The notes below the pieces were generated by a model. That model ran no database searches. It had not been told where the DNA came from and was given only the letters and a program-made list of their open reading frames with translations. A stretch of 64,000 bases of DNA, from NCBI GenBank assembly GCA_040216885.1, contig JAVJOG010000007.1, positions 1 through 64,000 of the forward strand. Reading direction: 5' to 3'. The position numbers were made by a program, and so were the translations under genes. Shown here piece by piece: positions 45,284-54,180 of this stretch. This stretch comes from Parvibaculum sp040216885 (lineage in GTDB: Bacteria; Pseudomonadota; Alphaproteobacteria; Parvibaculales; Parvibaculaceae). The number at the start of each line of letters is the position of its first letter. Positions within the stretch are counted from its first letter, which is position 1.

Positions 45284-47249
45284 GAGAATTTCGTCCGGAT
45301 TCCAGAGGAGATTGCAGCCGCGCGAGTTGCGCGCCAAGCATGCGGCTGAGCCCGTGGTCGGTCTTCTCCCAGTGGAAAGGCCGGGTGGCGAGTTGCCAGA
45401 TCGCCTTGTAGGCCGCGACGGAAATCAGCAGCCAGTAGGCCGGCATCATCAATGTCTGTACAAAAAGTGGCGTCAGCCCGCGCGCCGCGACGGCTGCCAT
45501 CCCGGCGGCGATCGAAAAGGAATAGCCGGACATCAAGACGGCGGCATTGAAAACAGCCAGAGCCGTGCCGTGCTGAAATCCGCCCGGTCCGCCGGCAAGG
45601 ACAAACGCCAGCGCCATGCTGGCATAGAACAGCGGGTGGAGCAGGTTTGACAGCGAAAACCCGCCCATCACGATCTGGAAACCGGCAAAGCCCCGCAGGC
45701 CCAGCGCCCGGTAGAGCCGCACGGGGTGGCGCATCCGGACCAGATAGGTCTGCATCCAGCCCTTGGCCCAGCGTGAGCGCTGGCGGACCCAGTTGTTGAG
45801 GCGGCAATTGGCTTCTTCCTGCGTCGTCGAACGTATGATCCCGCAGCGATAACCCATCAGCGCGAAGCGCTGTCCGAGGTCGGCGTCCTCCGTCACGTTG
45901 TTCGGATCCCACGCCCCGGCGGCGCGCAGGGCATCGATACGGAAATGCGTCGAGGTGCCGCCAAGCGGAATCGGCAGGCCGAGCCGCACCAGCGTCGGCA
46001 ACAGCAAATCGAAGAATGCGGCATATTCGATGGCGAATTGTCGCGTGATCCAGTTTTCGTTCCAGTTGTAGTAATTGAGTTGCGCTTGTACGCAGGCGAG
46101 CTTCTCGTCGCTCAGCGCAAATGCCGCGACCGCCTTTTTGAGCTGCAGGGGCTCGGGAACGTCCTCGGCATCGTAAATAACAAGAAGCTTTCCCCGTGAA
46201 AACGGCAATACGAAATCGCACGCTTTCGGCTTGGTCCGCGGCAGGCTCGTTGGTATACGGATGAAGTCGAAATGGTCGGGAAGCTTCAACGCCTTGGCGG
46301 CCTCCCATGTCTCGATGTCGCTCTCCTCGAAAATGAGCTTGATGTCGAGTTTCGAGGCCGGATAGTCGAGATCCTGCAGCGCCCGCGCGAGAATAGGCAG
46401 TACACGCGCTTCATCGAAGAGCGGCACCATCACCGTGTAGACCGGCAGCTCGGTGTCGGGGGGCGCGCCATGGCTTTCATAGGCGCGCTCCTCCGCCGTC
46501 GGTTGTGCCATCAGGCCGACGAAAATCGAGGTGTAGCGCAACGCGGCCACGGCGGAAAAGCACAAGCCGAGCGCGATATTGAGAACGACGAGCGTGGTCA
46601 CCGGCGCGGCGATGAAGGCGGCAACGGCGAGGAGGACAAGTCCGGCGAAGACGATCGCCTGCCGGCGCGTGACGGTCGTCGCCGCCGAGCTTTCCGGCAT
46701 CTGCCGCGCAAGATCGAAGATCGCCCGTTCGCTCAGCACGTCGCTGAATTCGTTCATGATCGTGCGATCGATGTCGCGCGGTGAGGTAACGAAGACAGGC
46801 TGTGGCCGCCCTTCATGCTGCGCGATCGCCGCGCGCGCCGCCGGCGGATCGGCAGCCGCATAGATCGTCTCGGTGCCGTGCCGCCGCCAGGGCAGGCACT
46901 GCTCGCGCAGATAGAAGTCGATTTCCCCGGCCCGCCGCAGCGTGCGATCGCGCGGATCTGTAAGCAGGTTGACGAACGGGATGCCGTGCTGCGCCGCATA
47001 GAGGCGCGCCATGTCGACCAGCCGTGCCGCGCCGGTGCTCACCATCACGCGGCCGAGGGATGTTCCCCAGCGGCGATGCCGGTCGAGCGCCGTTGCGATG
47101 GTCTCGGGCAGCGTCAGGCCCGATGTCACCGCCAGTTCGCCGATCAACGGCTTCGTGGCGCTCGCCATCCGCTGTTGCGGTGGGCGCCGGCGGTGTCCGG
47201 CGCGCGCGGGCGTGGCCGCGAGGTGCTCGGCGTCCTTCTTTTCTTTCAA
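45279..47249 (-). CDS. Family 2 glycosyltransferase with N-terminal MshEN (GSPII_E N) domain
   Basis: A 656-residue membrane protein. Residues ~30-190 form a T2SSE/MshEN-like domain (TSLGRVMVSTGAARLVDM, AAQHGIPFVNL), a fold that binds c-di-GMP in some proteins. Two helices (~200-250) precede a processive GT-2 domain with the DxD-like YDAEDVPEP, the acceptor TED in VTEDADLGQRF, and Q-R-S-R-W in VRQRSRWAKGWMQT. Several C-terminal helices would form the export channel. It probably makes an exopolysaccharide. The start is TTG at 47249, supported by GGAGGAG seven nt upstream. Confidence 0.87.
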   Translation of the reverse strand: MKEKKDAEHLAATPARAGHRRRPPQQRMASATKPLIGELAVTSGLTLPETIATALDRHRRWGTSLGRVMVSTGAARLVDMARLYAAQHGIPFVNLLTDPRDRTLRRAGEIDFYLREQCLPWRRHGTETIYAAADPPAARAAIAQHEGRPQPVFVTSPRDIDRTIMNEFSDVLSERAIFDLARQMPESSAATTVTRRQAIVFAGLVLLAVAAFIAAPVTTLVVLNIALGLCFSAVAALRYTSIFVGLMAQPTAEERAYESHGAPPDTELPVYTVMVPLFDEARVLPILARALQDLDYPASKLDIKLIFEESDIETWEAAKALKLPDHFDFIRIPTSLPRTKPKACDFVLPFSRGKLLVIYDAEDVPEPLQLKKAVAAFALSDEKLACVQAQLNYYNWNENWITRQFAIEYAAFFDLLLPTLVRLGLPIPLGGTSTHFRIDALRAAGAWDPNNVTEDADLGQRFALMGYRCGIIRSTTQEEANCRLNNWVRQRSRWAKGWMQTYLVRMRHPVRLYRALGLRGFAGFQIVMGGFSLSNLLHPLFYASMALAFVLAGGPGGFQHGTALAVFNAAVLMSGYSFSIAAGMAAVAARGLTPLFVQTLMMPAYWLLISVAAYKAIWQLATRPFHWEKTDHGLSRMLGAQLARLQSPLESGRNSP

Positions 47250-47489
47250 ACGGGACTCCTCCGAAGTTGGCAGGCGGCAAAGCGCTCGGCATCACGCACT
47301 GGGACGAAGGAATTTGAATACTAATGCAGCCTATTAAAAAATCTTGTTTACCATAATAGATCGAAAGAACAGGGTACGTTCCTTGCTTTCGGAGAAGCGG
47401 AGGCGACGCGGTTCCTGTGGCGGCACGGGAGTAGGCGTCCCAATGTGTCATACTGAGACGTTTGCGGTCGCTGAAATGACGGCAGTAGA

Positions 47490-48455
47490 ATGATTGGGGC
47501 GTATATGCGGTTCCTGCTCTATCTCAACACCATCGCGATCATCCTGCTGGCGGGCGCGCTGGTGCGGCTCTACGAGGGGGCGCCCCTGCCATGGGTCGAG
47601 CCACCGGTCGCGCGGGCGCCCGATCCTGCGCCGTCAGCGCCCGCTCCGTCGCCACCGCTAACCGCCGAACAATATGCGGCCCTGCAACTGCCCTTGCCTC
47701 ATCCGGCCCGTGCGCCTGCCTCCGCACCTGCCGCCGCGCCCGAAAAGCTGCGCCTGTTGACCGAAGGCGACTACCCGCCCTTCAACTATCGCAGTGCCGA
47801 AGGCGGGCTCACCGGCTTCGATGTCGAAATCGCGAATGCGCTTTGCGTCCGTTTGAAGGCCGAATGCAGCTTCGAGCTCCGGCCCTGGAACGATCTCGTG
47901 CCGGCGCTGAAGCGCGGCGAGGGCGACGCGGTGGTCGCCTCGATGCTGATCCCCGTGCCCGGACGCGAGGCGCCAGCTGCGGATGACGGCGTCGTTTTTA
48001 CCGAACGCTACTATTCGACGCCGGGCCATTTCGCCGCGCGGCGGACCGGCGCGCCGACAGCGGCAACGCCGGCAGCGCTTGCCGGCATGCGCATCGCGGT
48101 GCAGGCGGGCTCGGTGCATCACGCCTATGTCCGGCAACGGTTCCCGGAGGCCCGGCCGCTCGCGTTGCCGACGCTCGCCGAGGCTGAGGCCGCGCTCGCC
48201 AGCGGCGGCGCCGATCTTCTCTTTGCCGACCGGAATGCCCTGCTGCGCTGGACGGCCTCGGGCGAAGGCGTCTGCTGCCGTCTTGCCGGCTCCGGCTATG
48301 CGGATCCGGCATGGTTCGGCGAAGGCGCGGGCATCGCGCTGCGCGCCGGCGACGAGGCGCTGCGCGACCGGTTCAATACCGCGCTCGAGGAACTGGTGGC
48401 CGATGGCACCTATGCCCGCATCAGTGCCCGCTACTTCGCCGACAATATCTACTGA
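47490..48455 (+). CDS. Membrane-anchored amino-acid-type substrate-binding protein
   Basis: A 321-residue protein with an N-terminal uncleaved-looking helix (FLLYLNTIAIILLAGALVRLY), a Pro/Ala-rich linker (residues ~30-85) and a SBP_bac_3 domain: LTEGDYPPFNYRSAEGGLTGFDVEIANAL, VPALKRGEGDAVVASM, AGMRIAVQAGSVHHAYV. Such domains bind amino acids or similar small ligands. No ABC permease or ATPase is adjacent, so it may be a sensor-like or orphan binding protein. ATG 47490 and 47505 are both possible starts. Confidence 0.85.
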   Translation: MIGAYMRFLLYLNTIAIILLAGALVRLYEGAPLPWVEPPVARAPDPAPSAPAPSPPLTAEQYAALQLPLPHPARAPASAPAAAPEKLRLLTEGDYPPFNYRSAEGGLTGFDVEIANALCVRLKAECSFELRPWNDLVPALKRGEGDAVVASMLIPVPGREAPAADDGVVFTERYYSTPGHFAARRTGAPTAATPAALAGMRIAVQAGSVHHAYVRQRFPEARPLALPTLAEAEAALASGGADLLFADRNALLRWTASGEGVCCRLAGSGYADPAWFGEGAGIALRAGDEALRDRFNTALEELVADGTYARISARYFADNIY

Positions 48456-48462
48456 GGCCCGT

Positions 48463-48993
48463 TCAGCTTTTCTCCTCGGCCATCAGGTCGCGCGGTCGTC
48501 CGAAGAAGACGCTGCGGCCCTTGCCCTCGGCGATGTCCGCCCATCGCTCGATATCGAACTCCAGAACGATGAAGCCGCCGGTTGGCACCCCATGCGCGAT
48601 GCGCAGCGCCGTCTGCTCGTCGGGATCTTCGGCCAGCGCCATCGCCAGCAGCACGAGCCCCGGATTGTGAGCGACGACCAGCAGCGTCTGCGATACGTCG
48701 GGCGCCTGCCGGATTTCGTCGAGCATCGCATCGGGCATCGCATGATAGAGTTCGTCGCGATAGATGATGGGCACGTCCTTGCCGAGCCGGAGACTGAGCG
48801 GCGCGCAGGTCTCCCGCGCCCGCGCCGCTGTCGAGCACAGCACGGTGTCGGGCCGGTAAGGGCACGCGGCGATATAGCCCGCCATGAAATCCGCAGCCGT
48901 CGCGCCGCGCGTATTGAGCGGCCGGTCGAAATCGTCCTTCGCCGGATCGCCCCAGTCCGATTTGGCATGGCGCAGCAGGCATAGCCGTTTCAT
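48463..48993 (-). CDS. sixA: SixA-type histidine phosphatase
   Basis: A 176-residue histidine-phosphatase-superfamily protein. The catalytic R-H-A/G motif is LLRHAKSDWGDP near the N terminus; later residues include STAARARET and the second histidine in VVAHNPGLV. SixA proteins remove phosphate from histidine phosphotransfer domains, and other members act on small phosphates. It overlaps the upstream sterol-desaturase-like gene by ATGA. Confidence 0.88.
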   Translation of the reverse strand: MKRLCLLRHAKSDWGDPAKDDFDRPLNTRGATAADFMAGYIAACPYRPDTVLCSTAARARETCAPLSLRLGKDVPIIYRDELYHAMPDAMLDEIRQAPDVSQTLLVVAHNPGLVLLAMALAEDPDEQTALRIAHGVPTGGFIVLEFDIERWADIAEGKGRSVFFGRPRDLMAEEKS

Positions 48994-49820
48994 ACCCGTT
49001 GTTCCTCCCCGCGCCCCGCGCTGCCCGAAAACGGATTGACGAGGCTCCAGCCGAGACCGGCCGGCGCCGGTGCCGGAAAATCCGCAAGGCCGATCCGCAT
49101 CGCGTCGTGCCCGTCGCGCGGTTGCGCGCGATAGGTGCCGAACAGGCGGTCCCAGAGCGACAGGCTGAAGCCGAAATTCATGTCTTGTTCGTCCCGATGG
49201 ATCGAATGATGCACCCTGTGCATATCGGGTGTCACGACGACGCGCCGCAAAATCCGGTCGGCTGCGACAGGCAGCCGCACATTCGAGTGATTGAACATCG
49301 CCGCCGCGTTGAGCAGCACCTCGAACAGGATCACCGCCACGACAGGCGCGCCGATCAGCGCGACTGCCGCAATTTTCACACCCATGCTGATCAGGATTTC
49401 GACCGGATGAAAGCGGATGCCCGTCGTCACGTCGAGTTCGGGGTCGGCATGGTGCACCCTGTGCAGCCGCCACAGGAAACCGACATGGTGGAAAACGACA
49501 TGCTGGCCATAGATGAGCGCGTCGAGCGCCAGCATCGAGACAGCTATCGCGACGACGGCCGGCGTCTGCGCCCAGTTGAAGAGCCCGAAGCCGCGCCTCT
49601 CGGCTTCCACGGCGGTCGCCGCCGCGACGACGGGTAGCACAAGACGCACCAGCAAAGTGCCGAGCGCCGACAGCGCGATGTTGGTCGGCCAGCGCCGCCA
49701 GCGCGTCAAGGCTTGCGGCCGGCGCGGTGCGGCCAGTTCCCAAAGCACCATCGCCGCCAGCACCGCCGCGAAGACGGCGAGCCGGACCTGGGGCTCGTGG
49801 TTCGAGAAAAATTCGGTCAT
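48990..49820 (-). CDS. Sterol desaturase/fatty acid hydroxylase family protein
   Basis: A 276-residue integral membrane non-haem diiron enzyme. The eight-histidine pattern is visible: HVVFHHVGFLWRLHRVHHAD, FHPVEI, FNHSNVRLP and MHRVHHSIHRDEQDMNFGF. Four or more helices surround it. Family members hydroxylate or desaturate sterols, carotenoids or fatty acids. The ATG at 49820 is chosen; ~40 bp upstream lies a strong hairpin. It is coupled to sixA downstream by a 4-bp overlap. Confidence 0.9.
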   Translation of the reverse strand: MTEFFSNHEPQVRLAVFAAVLAAMVLWELAAPRRPQALTRWRRWPTNIALSALGTLLVRLVLPVVAAATAVEAERRGFGLFNWAQTPAVVAIAVSMLALDALIYGQHVVFHHVGFLWRLHRVHHADPELDVTTGIRFHPVEILISMGVKIAAVALIGAPVVAVILFEVLLNAAAMFNHSNVRLPVAADRILRRVVVTPDMHRVHHSIHRDEQDMNFGFSLSLWDRLFGTYRAQPRDGHDAMRIGLADFPAPAPAGLGWSLVNPFSGSAGRGEEQRV

Positions 49821-49862
49821 TCGCCTCGGTTCGGTCCTGCGCGGGCTTTCGGGCCGCGAAAA

Positions 49863-49881
49863 GGCCCCACACAATGGGGCC
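49863..49881 (-). terminator. Terminator-like hairpin in the leader of the desaturase gene
   Basis: On the minus strand GGCCCCA-TTGTG-TGGGGCC is followed directly by TTTTCG. The 7-bp GC-rich stem plus T-run sits 42 bp upstream of the start codon, and a TATAGT -10-like box lies ~20 bp further upstream. It could attenuate the gene or terminate upstream transcripts. Confidence 0.45.
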
Positions 49882-49999
49882 CGTGCGGCGGGCAACTATA
49901 GTGTCGCTTTGTCGTCAAGAAAAAGGGCGCGTTGCCCGGCTTTGAGATAAAATGACGGCGCGGGACCGGGATGCAAGGGGTCCGGAAGGGACGGCGGCG

Positions 50000-50791
50000 A
50001 TGCGTGGCTGTGTATGGTCTGCTTGTTTGATTTTGATGCTGGTCGCGGTGCCCGCCGGTGCCGATCCCGCGCCGGGTGACGTCCTGGACCGGGCGGCCGA
50101 GATGGACGGCGGGGGCGGCCGGGCGTTCGACGCGCCGTGGGGCAGGGCGCCGGTGGAACCTTCCGTTACCGGCGATGAAACCTTTCAGGGCGGGTTCACC
50201 TGCCGGCCGTCCGAAAGCGCCGCCGGCGCCGGACCGATCGTCTGCCAGAGCCGGATCAATCCTGTCCTGCCGGCCTTCCTGTTCGGCCTCGAATGGTATC
50301 TCGATCCCGAGACCGGCGAACGTGTCGTCACCGGCATTTCGATCCGTCGTGAAGGACAGGCCGAGCCGTTCCAGGTGATCGCCGGCCTTGAGGCGCGCAC
50401 GGTGCCGGAAATCGGCAATGGCGGTTTCGAGATCATCGACATGGATTTCGACGGCTATCTCGACATGCGCCTCATCGCCGAGGGGACGGCCGGACCCAAC
50501 ATGCTTTATCGCAACTGGCTTTGGCTGGCGGATGGCGACCGCTTTGTCGAAAGCGTTCTGCTCGACGAAATCGTCACGCCGGAATTCGATCCGGAGACGC
50601 GGGAGATTGTCAGCCGCTGGCGGTCGAGCGCGGCAGAGGGCGGCGTTGACGTCTATGCCTGGGACGAGGGCGCGCCGGTAATGATCCATCGCGAGATCGA
50701 CCGTTTCGAAGGGCCCTCGCGCTGCACCCGCACCTACTTCGACCGCATCGACGATGAAATGCGCGAGACGGGATCGGGTTCCTGCAGCTGA
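50000..50791 (+). CDS. Exported protein of unknown function (XAC2610-like)
   Basis: A 263-residue protein with a signal peptide (residues ~1-22, LILMLVAVPAGA). The mature region contains FEIIDMDFDGYLDMRLIAEG, the D-x-D-x-D-G-Y-x-D motif of XAC2610/VCBS-like exported proteins, which may bind calcium. Two cysteines (TCRPSE, IVCQSR) and two near the C terminus (RCTRTY, GSCS) could form disulfides. The ATG at 50000 with GGAAGGG upstream is preferred over the longer frame. No function is known. Confidence 0.7.
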   Translation: MRGCVWSACLILMLVAVPAGADPAPGDVLDRAAEMDGGGGRAFDAPWGRAPVEPSVTGDETFQGGFTCRPSESAAGAGPIVCQSRINPVLPAFLFGLEWYLDPETGERVVTGISIRREGQAEPFQVIAGLEARTVPEIGNGGFEIIDMDFDGYLDMRLIAEGTAGPNMLYRNWLWLADGDRFVESVLLDEIVTPEFDPETREIVSRWRSSAAEGGVDVYAWDEGAPVMIHREIDRFEGPSRCTRTYFDRIDDEMRETGSGSCS

Positions 50792-50809
50792 GCCGCCGGG
50801 TTGCGATCC

Positions 50810-51220
50810 TCAGAGTGGCATGTGCCGCGCCCGCGCCCCGCGCTCAATGGCGGCAGCCGTCAGCTTGTCGACATCCAGCGTGTCGCGCAGCAATTGCAGC
50901 AGCCGGATTTCCTCCGCGCCGACCGCGAGGTCGGACGTCGCGATTTCGACGGCCAACGCATAGCCCGTCTCGCGCAGATGTGGCGGCAGCGCGTCCTTCA
51001 CCAGCCCGAACACCGCGTCGAGCCCGCCATCTTCCTGCAGGATCGCGGCGCATTCCTTCGCCACCGGGATCAGCCGCTCGGCGTTGAAATTGCGAAAGGC
51101 CGGCAGCGTCTGGACGATGGTGCCGATGTCGCGCAACTCATTGTCGCTCATCGCGCGATCGACGGCGCTCATCGTCACCATGATGTAGATCAGGGCATTT
51201 TCGGGAGAAATCGTCGACAT
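50810..51220 (-). CDS. TerB-family protein
   Basis: A 136-residue all-helical protein of the tellurite-resistance TerB family. The acidic metal-binding motifs are seen in AVDRAMSDNELRDIGTIVQ and ATSDLAVGAEEIRLLQLLRDTLD, matching the D-G-x(2)-E-like pattern duplicated across the fold. Single TerB proteins occur widely without any ter operon, and none is present here. It probably binds metal at the membrane or in the cytoplasm; its role is unknown. Confidence 0.82.
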   Translation of the reverse strand: MSTISPENALIYIMVTMSAVDRAMSDNELRDIGTIVQTLPAFRNFNAERLIPVAKECAAILQEDGGLDAVFGLVKDALPPHLRETGYALAVEIATSDLAVGAEEIRLLQLLRDTLDVDKLTAAAIERGARARHMPL

Positions 51221-51252
51221 GAGGCTTCCTCGGCTCGATTTTGCGGGCGACT

Positions 51253-54144
51253 TTAGAGTCTGGTCTGGCCGGGAGCAAGCGCGTCGCCGAGAAAGCGGCG
51301 TGTCTCGGCAATCGCTTCGGCAAGGCCGACCCGGTGAATTGCGACACCGGGCGGAAAAGCCGAGGTCAGGCGCGTTGGCAGTCTTGAATCGAGCGCCACA
51401 AAGACACCCCTGTCGGTGGAGCGCCGGATCAGCCGTCCGAATGCCTGCTTGAGCCGCAGCCGCGTCAGCATGTCGTCGTAGCGCGTCTTGCCGAAAACCT
51501 CGCGCCGCGCCTTGTGCAGAATGTCGGGCCGGGGCCAGGGCACGCGGTCGAACACGATCATCCGCAGCGCATCGCCCGGCACGTCGACACCGTCGCGCAC
51601 CGCATCGGTGCCGAGCAGGCAGGAATGCTCTTCGGCCCTGAAGACGTCGACCAGCGTACCCGTGTCGAGCGCATCCACATGCTGCGCATAAAGTGTCAGC
51701 CCGGCTTCTTCCAGCGGCACGACGATCCTTTCATGCACCGCGCGCAAGCGGTGAATGGCGGTAAACAGGCCGAGCGCGCCGCCGCCGGATGCGCGAAAGA
51801 GTTCGCGGTAGGCGGCTGCGACCTGCGCGAGGTCGTCGCGCGCCACGTCGCGCACGACGAAGATACGCACCTGTTTGTCGTAGTCGAAGGGCGACGCCAT
51901 GAAAGCGCGCCGCGCCGGCAGCGCGAGATGCGCGGCCCCCGTCCGGATTTCGGCCGTCTCCCAGCCTTCGTCGTCTTCCGTTTCGTCGATCAGCCGGTCG
52001 CGCAGCGTCGCCGAGGTGATGAGCACGCCATGCGCCGGCTCGATCACGGCATTGGCGAACGGTATTGTCGGGTCGCGCCAGTGCCGGTGCATGCCGACAT
52101 CGCCCTCGCGCCCGAAAATCCGTTCGATCGAAAACCAGTCGACGAATTCCGCCGGCGTCACGGTGCCGAGGCTCGCCAGCATCGCGCGCCACGACGGGAT
52201 GAGAATGCGTGCCCGCCGGTCGAGCCCGCGCGCGGCGGCGTCCATGCGGATGCGCGTCGCGCTGTCGAGATCTTCGGCCTCGTCATCGAGCCGCGCGCGC
52301 AGGCGCTCGGCGACGCGCCGCAAGGGCGCGACAAGCCGCGCGAGAGCGGCGTCGAGTTCGCTTGCCGCCGAAGCGAGGCCGTCGACTGGCGGATCGGTGT
52401 CGGCTTCGAGCGAGAAGGGACTGTCATTGTCTTCGGCCCGCGCGTGGACCTGCTGGCGCACCAGCGCCAGAAATTTTTCGGCCGCACCGCGAGGGCTTCC
52501 GTCGTTGAGCCGCGCCGTCCAGCCCGGTCCCGGCAGCGCGGCGGCGGCCGAAAGTGCCGCGGCAAGCGCTTCCTCGGCCAGCTCGTCGCCGCCGACGAGA
52601 TCGCCGATGCGCTCGTCGAGCCCGCGCCCGCGCCGCCCGCGCTGGCCTTCCGCGCCGCGCACCCAGCGCCGGAGTTCTGCCGTTTCGATGCCCGAAATCG
52701 AGGCCGAGAAGGCGCTGTCGGCGGCATCGAAAATGTGATGTCCCTCGTCGAAGACGAAGCGCGATCTCGCTTCGCGGCCGCTCGGTGCTTCGTCCTCCGC
52801 GCCGCCCGCCGTGTCGGCGGGTCTGGCGGTCGCGATCTCTCCCATCACGCGGTCGAGCGCCGCCTGCCGCATCACCAGCGCATGATTGGCGACCACGATG
52901 TCGGCGCGCCGCGCCTTGCGGATCGCGCGTTCGATGAAGCATTTCCGGTAATGCGGGCAGGCGGTGTAGACGCATTCGCCGCGTCGGTCCGTGAGCCCGG
53001 TGCGCCCCGTTGTGCCACCGAGCCGCGCGCCGAGCCATGCCGGAAAGTCGCCGCCCACCATGTCGCCGTCGCGGCTGGCCTTCGCCCAGCGCGCCACGAG
53101 GCCGATCGCCGTCGCGCCGCCGGAAAGGGCGGCCCGGTCGGCAAGCTCGGCGAAATTGAGCAAGCAGAGATAGTTCTCGCGCCCCTTGCGGATGACGGTC
53201 TTCTCGGCCTTCTCGGACGGGTCGGGATAGAGGCGCGAAAGTTCCTGGTCGAGTTGGCGTTGCAGGTTCTTGGTGTAGGTCGAAATCCACACTGTTCCCT
53301 TGTTGCGCGTCGCCCATAGGCTCGCCGGCGCGATATAGCCGATGGTCTTGCCGATGCCGGTGCCGGCCTCGGCAATGACGACGTTGGGGGCCCCCGCCGC
53401 CTCGCGCGGACCGAAGGCGAAGGCCGCCGCCGCGGCGAAATCCGCTTGCCCCTCGCGCCGTTCGGCGCCGGCGCCTGCAAGTTCGGCCAGCCGCTTCCGC
53501 GCTTCCGCCTCGCTGACCGGCTGCGAGCCGGCGGGCGGGCGTGGCGCCTGCTCCTCCCATTCCGGCAACTCGTTCCAGATGTCGAAGCCGCGGCTTGCCG
53601 GCGGTCTTCCGTCCCGTCCGAGCGCGTCGGCCAGCGCCGCCACGACGCCCGGCCCCCAGGCCCAGCCCCCTTCGGCCATGCGAAAGGCAGTGCGCGCCGC
53701 CGACGGCCGGTCGGGCAGGCTGCGGTCCTGAAGCCGCGCCAGCATTTGCGCCGCCGCCTTGTGCAGCATGATGGCTTGGCTCTCCGGCGTGGCGCCCGCA
53801 TCGAGGCCCAGCGCACGCGCCAGCCCGTCCGGCGTCGGCAGGCAGGGCGCGGCCGGATGCGCGAAGGCGAAGAGTTCCATCAGGTCGAGCACATGCGGGC
53901 CCGGCGCCCCGAACGGCCGTCCGCGCGCGATGCGCCGCGCTGTGAAGCCCGCGTGAACCAGCATCACCGGTTCGCGCTCGATCAGCGCCAGCGCCGCTTC
54001 GGCGCCCAGTTCCTCGACTTCACCCTCGGCGCTGACGATCACGGCCCCGCCCGCCGCACGGCTCGGCACGATGGCCGGCGCCTCGGGCAGAAACGCGCCG
54101 CCGCCCGGGTCGCGTGTCGAATCGGAGGGAGTGTGTGGGGACAT
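51253..54144 (-). CDS. DinG/XPD-type ATP-dependent DNA helicase
   Basis: A 963-residue superfamily 2 helicase. Walker A is AEAGTGIGKTIGYIAP, the DEAH-like box is VFDEGHHIFD, and the C-terminal motor includes GTDAVRDGVDVPGDALRMIVFDRVPWPRP and RLKQAFGRLIRRSTDRG (motif VI). Cysteines in ENYLCLLNF and GECVYTACPHYRKCF form the expected Fe-S cluster of the XPD/DinG group. The first ~190 residues are a family-specific N-terminal region. It probably unwinds R-loops or G4/repair intermediates. The ATG at 54144 is the start. Confidence 0.92.
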   Translation of the reverse strand: MSPHTPSDSTRDPGGGAFLPEAPAIVPSRAAGGAVIVSAEGEVEELGAEAALALIEREPVMLVHAGFTARRIARGRPFGAPGPHVLDLMELFAFAHPAAPCLPTPDGLARALGLDAGATPESQAIMLHKAAAQMLARLQDRSLPDRPSAARTAFRMAEGGWAWGPGVVAALADALGRDGRPPASRGFDIWNELPEWEEQAPRPPAGSQPVSEAEARKRLAELAGAGAERREGQADFAAAAAFAFGPREAAGAPNVVIAEAGTGIGKTIGYIAPASLWATRNKGTVWISTYTKNLQRQLDQELSRLYPDPSEKAEKTVIRKGRENYLCLLNFAELADRAALSGGATAIGLVARWAKASRDGDMVGGDFPAWLGARLGGTTGRTGLTDRRGECVYTACPHYRKCFIERAIRKARRADIVVANHALVMRQAALDRVMGEIATARPADTAGGAEDEAPSGREARSRFVFDEGHHIFDAADSAFSASISGIETAELRRWVRGAEGQRGRRGRGLDERIGDLVGGDELAEEALAAALSAAAALPGPGWTARLNDGSPRGAAEKFLALVRQQVHARAEDNDSPFSLEADTDPPVDGLASAASELDAALARLVAPLRRVAERLRARLDDEAEDLDSATRIRMDAAARGLDRRARILIPSWRAMLASLGTVTPAEFVDWFSIERIFGREGDVGMHRHWRDPTIPFANAVIEPAHGVLITSATLRDRLIDETEDDEGWETAEIRTGAAHLALPARRAFMASPFDYDKQVRIFVVRDVARDDLAQVAAAYRELFRASGGGALGLFTAIHRLRAVHERIVVPLEEAGLTLYAQHVDALDTGTLVDVFRAEEHSCLLGTDAVRDGVDVPGDALRMIVFDRVPWPRPDILHKARREVFGKTRYDDMLTRLRLKQAFGRLIRRSTDRGVFVALDSRLPTRLTSAFPPGVAIHRVGLAEAIAETRRFLGDALAPGQTRL

Positions 54145-54180
54145 GGGCGGCGAGTATAGCCGCGCGGGCCCCGAATGAAA

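Noticed and set aside
50810..51220. TerB-like gene as part of a tellurite or phage-defence island
   Set aside because: No terC, terD, terE or other defence gene is adjacent; solitary TerB proteins are widespread.
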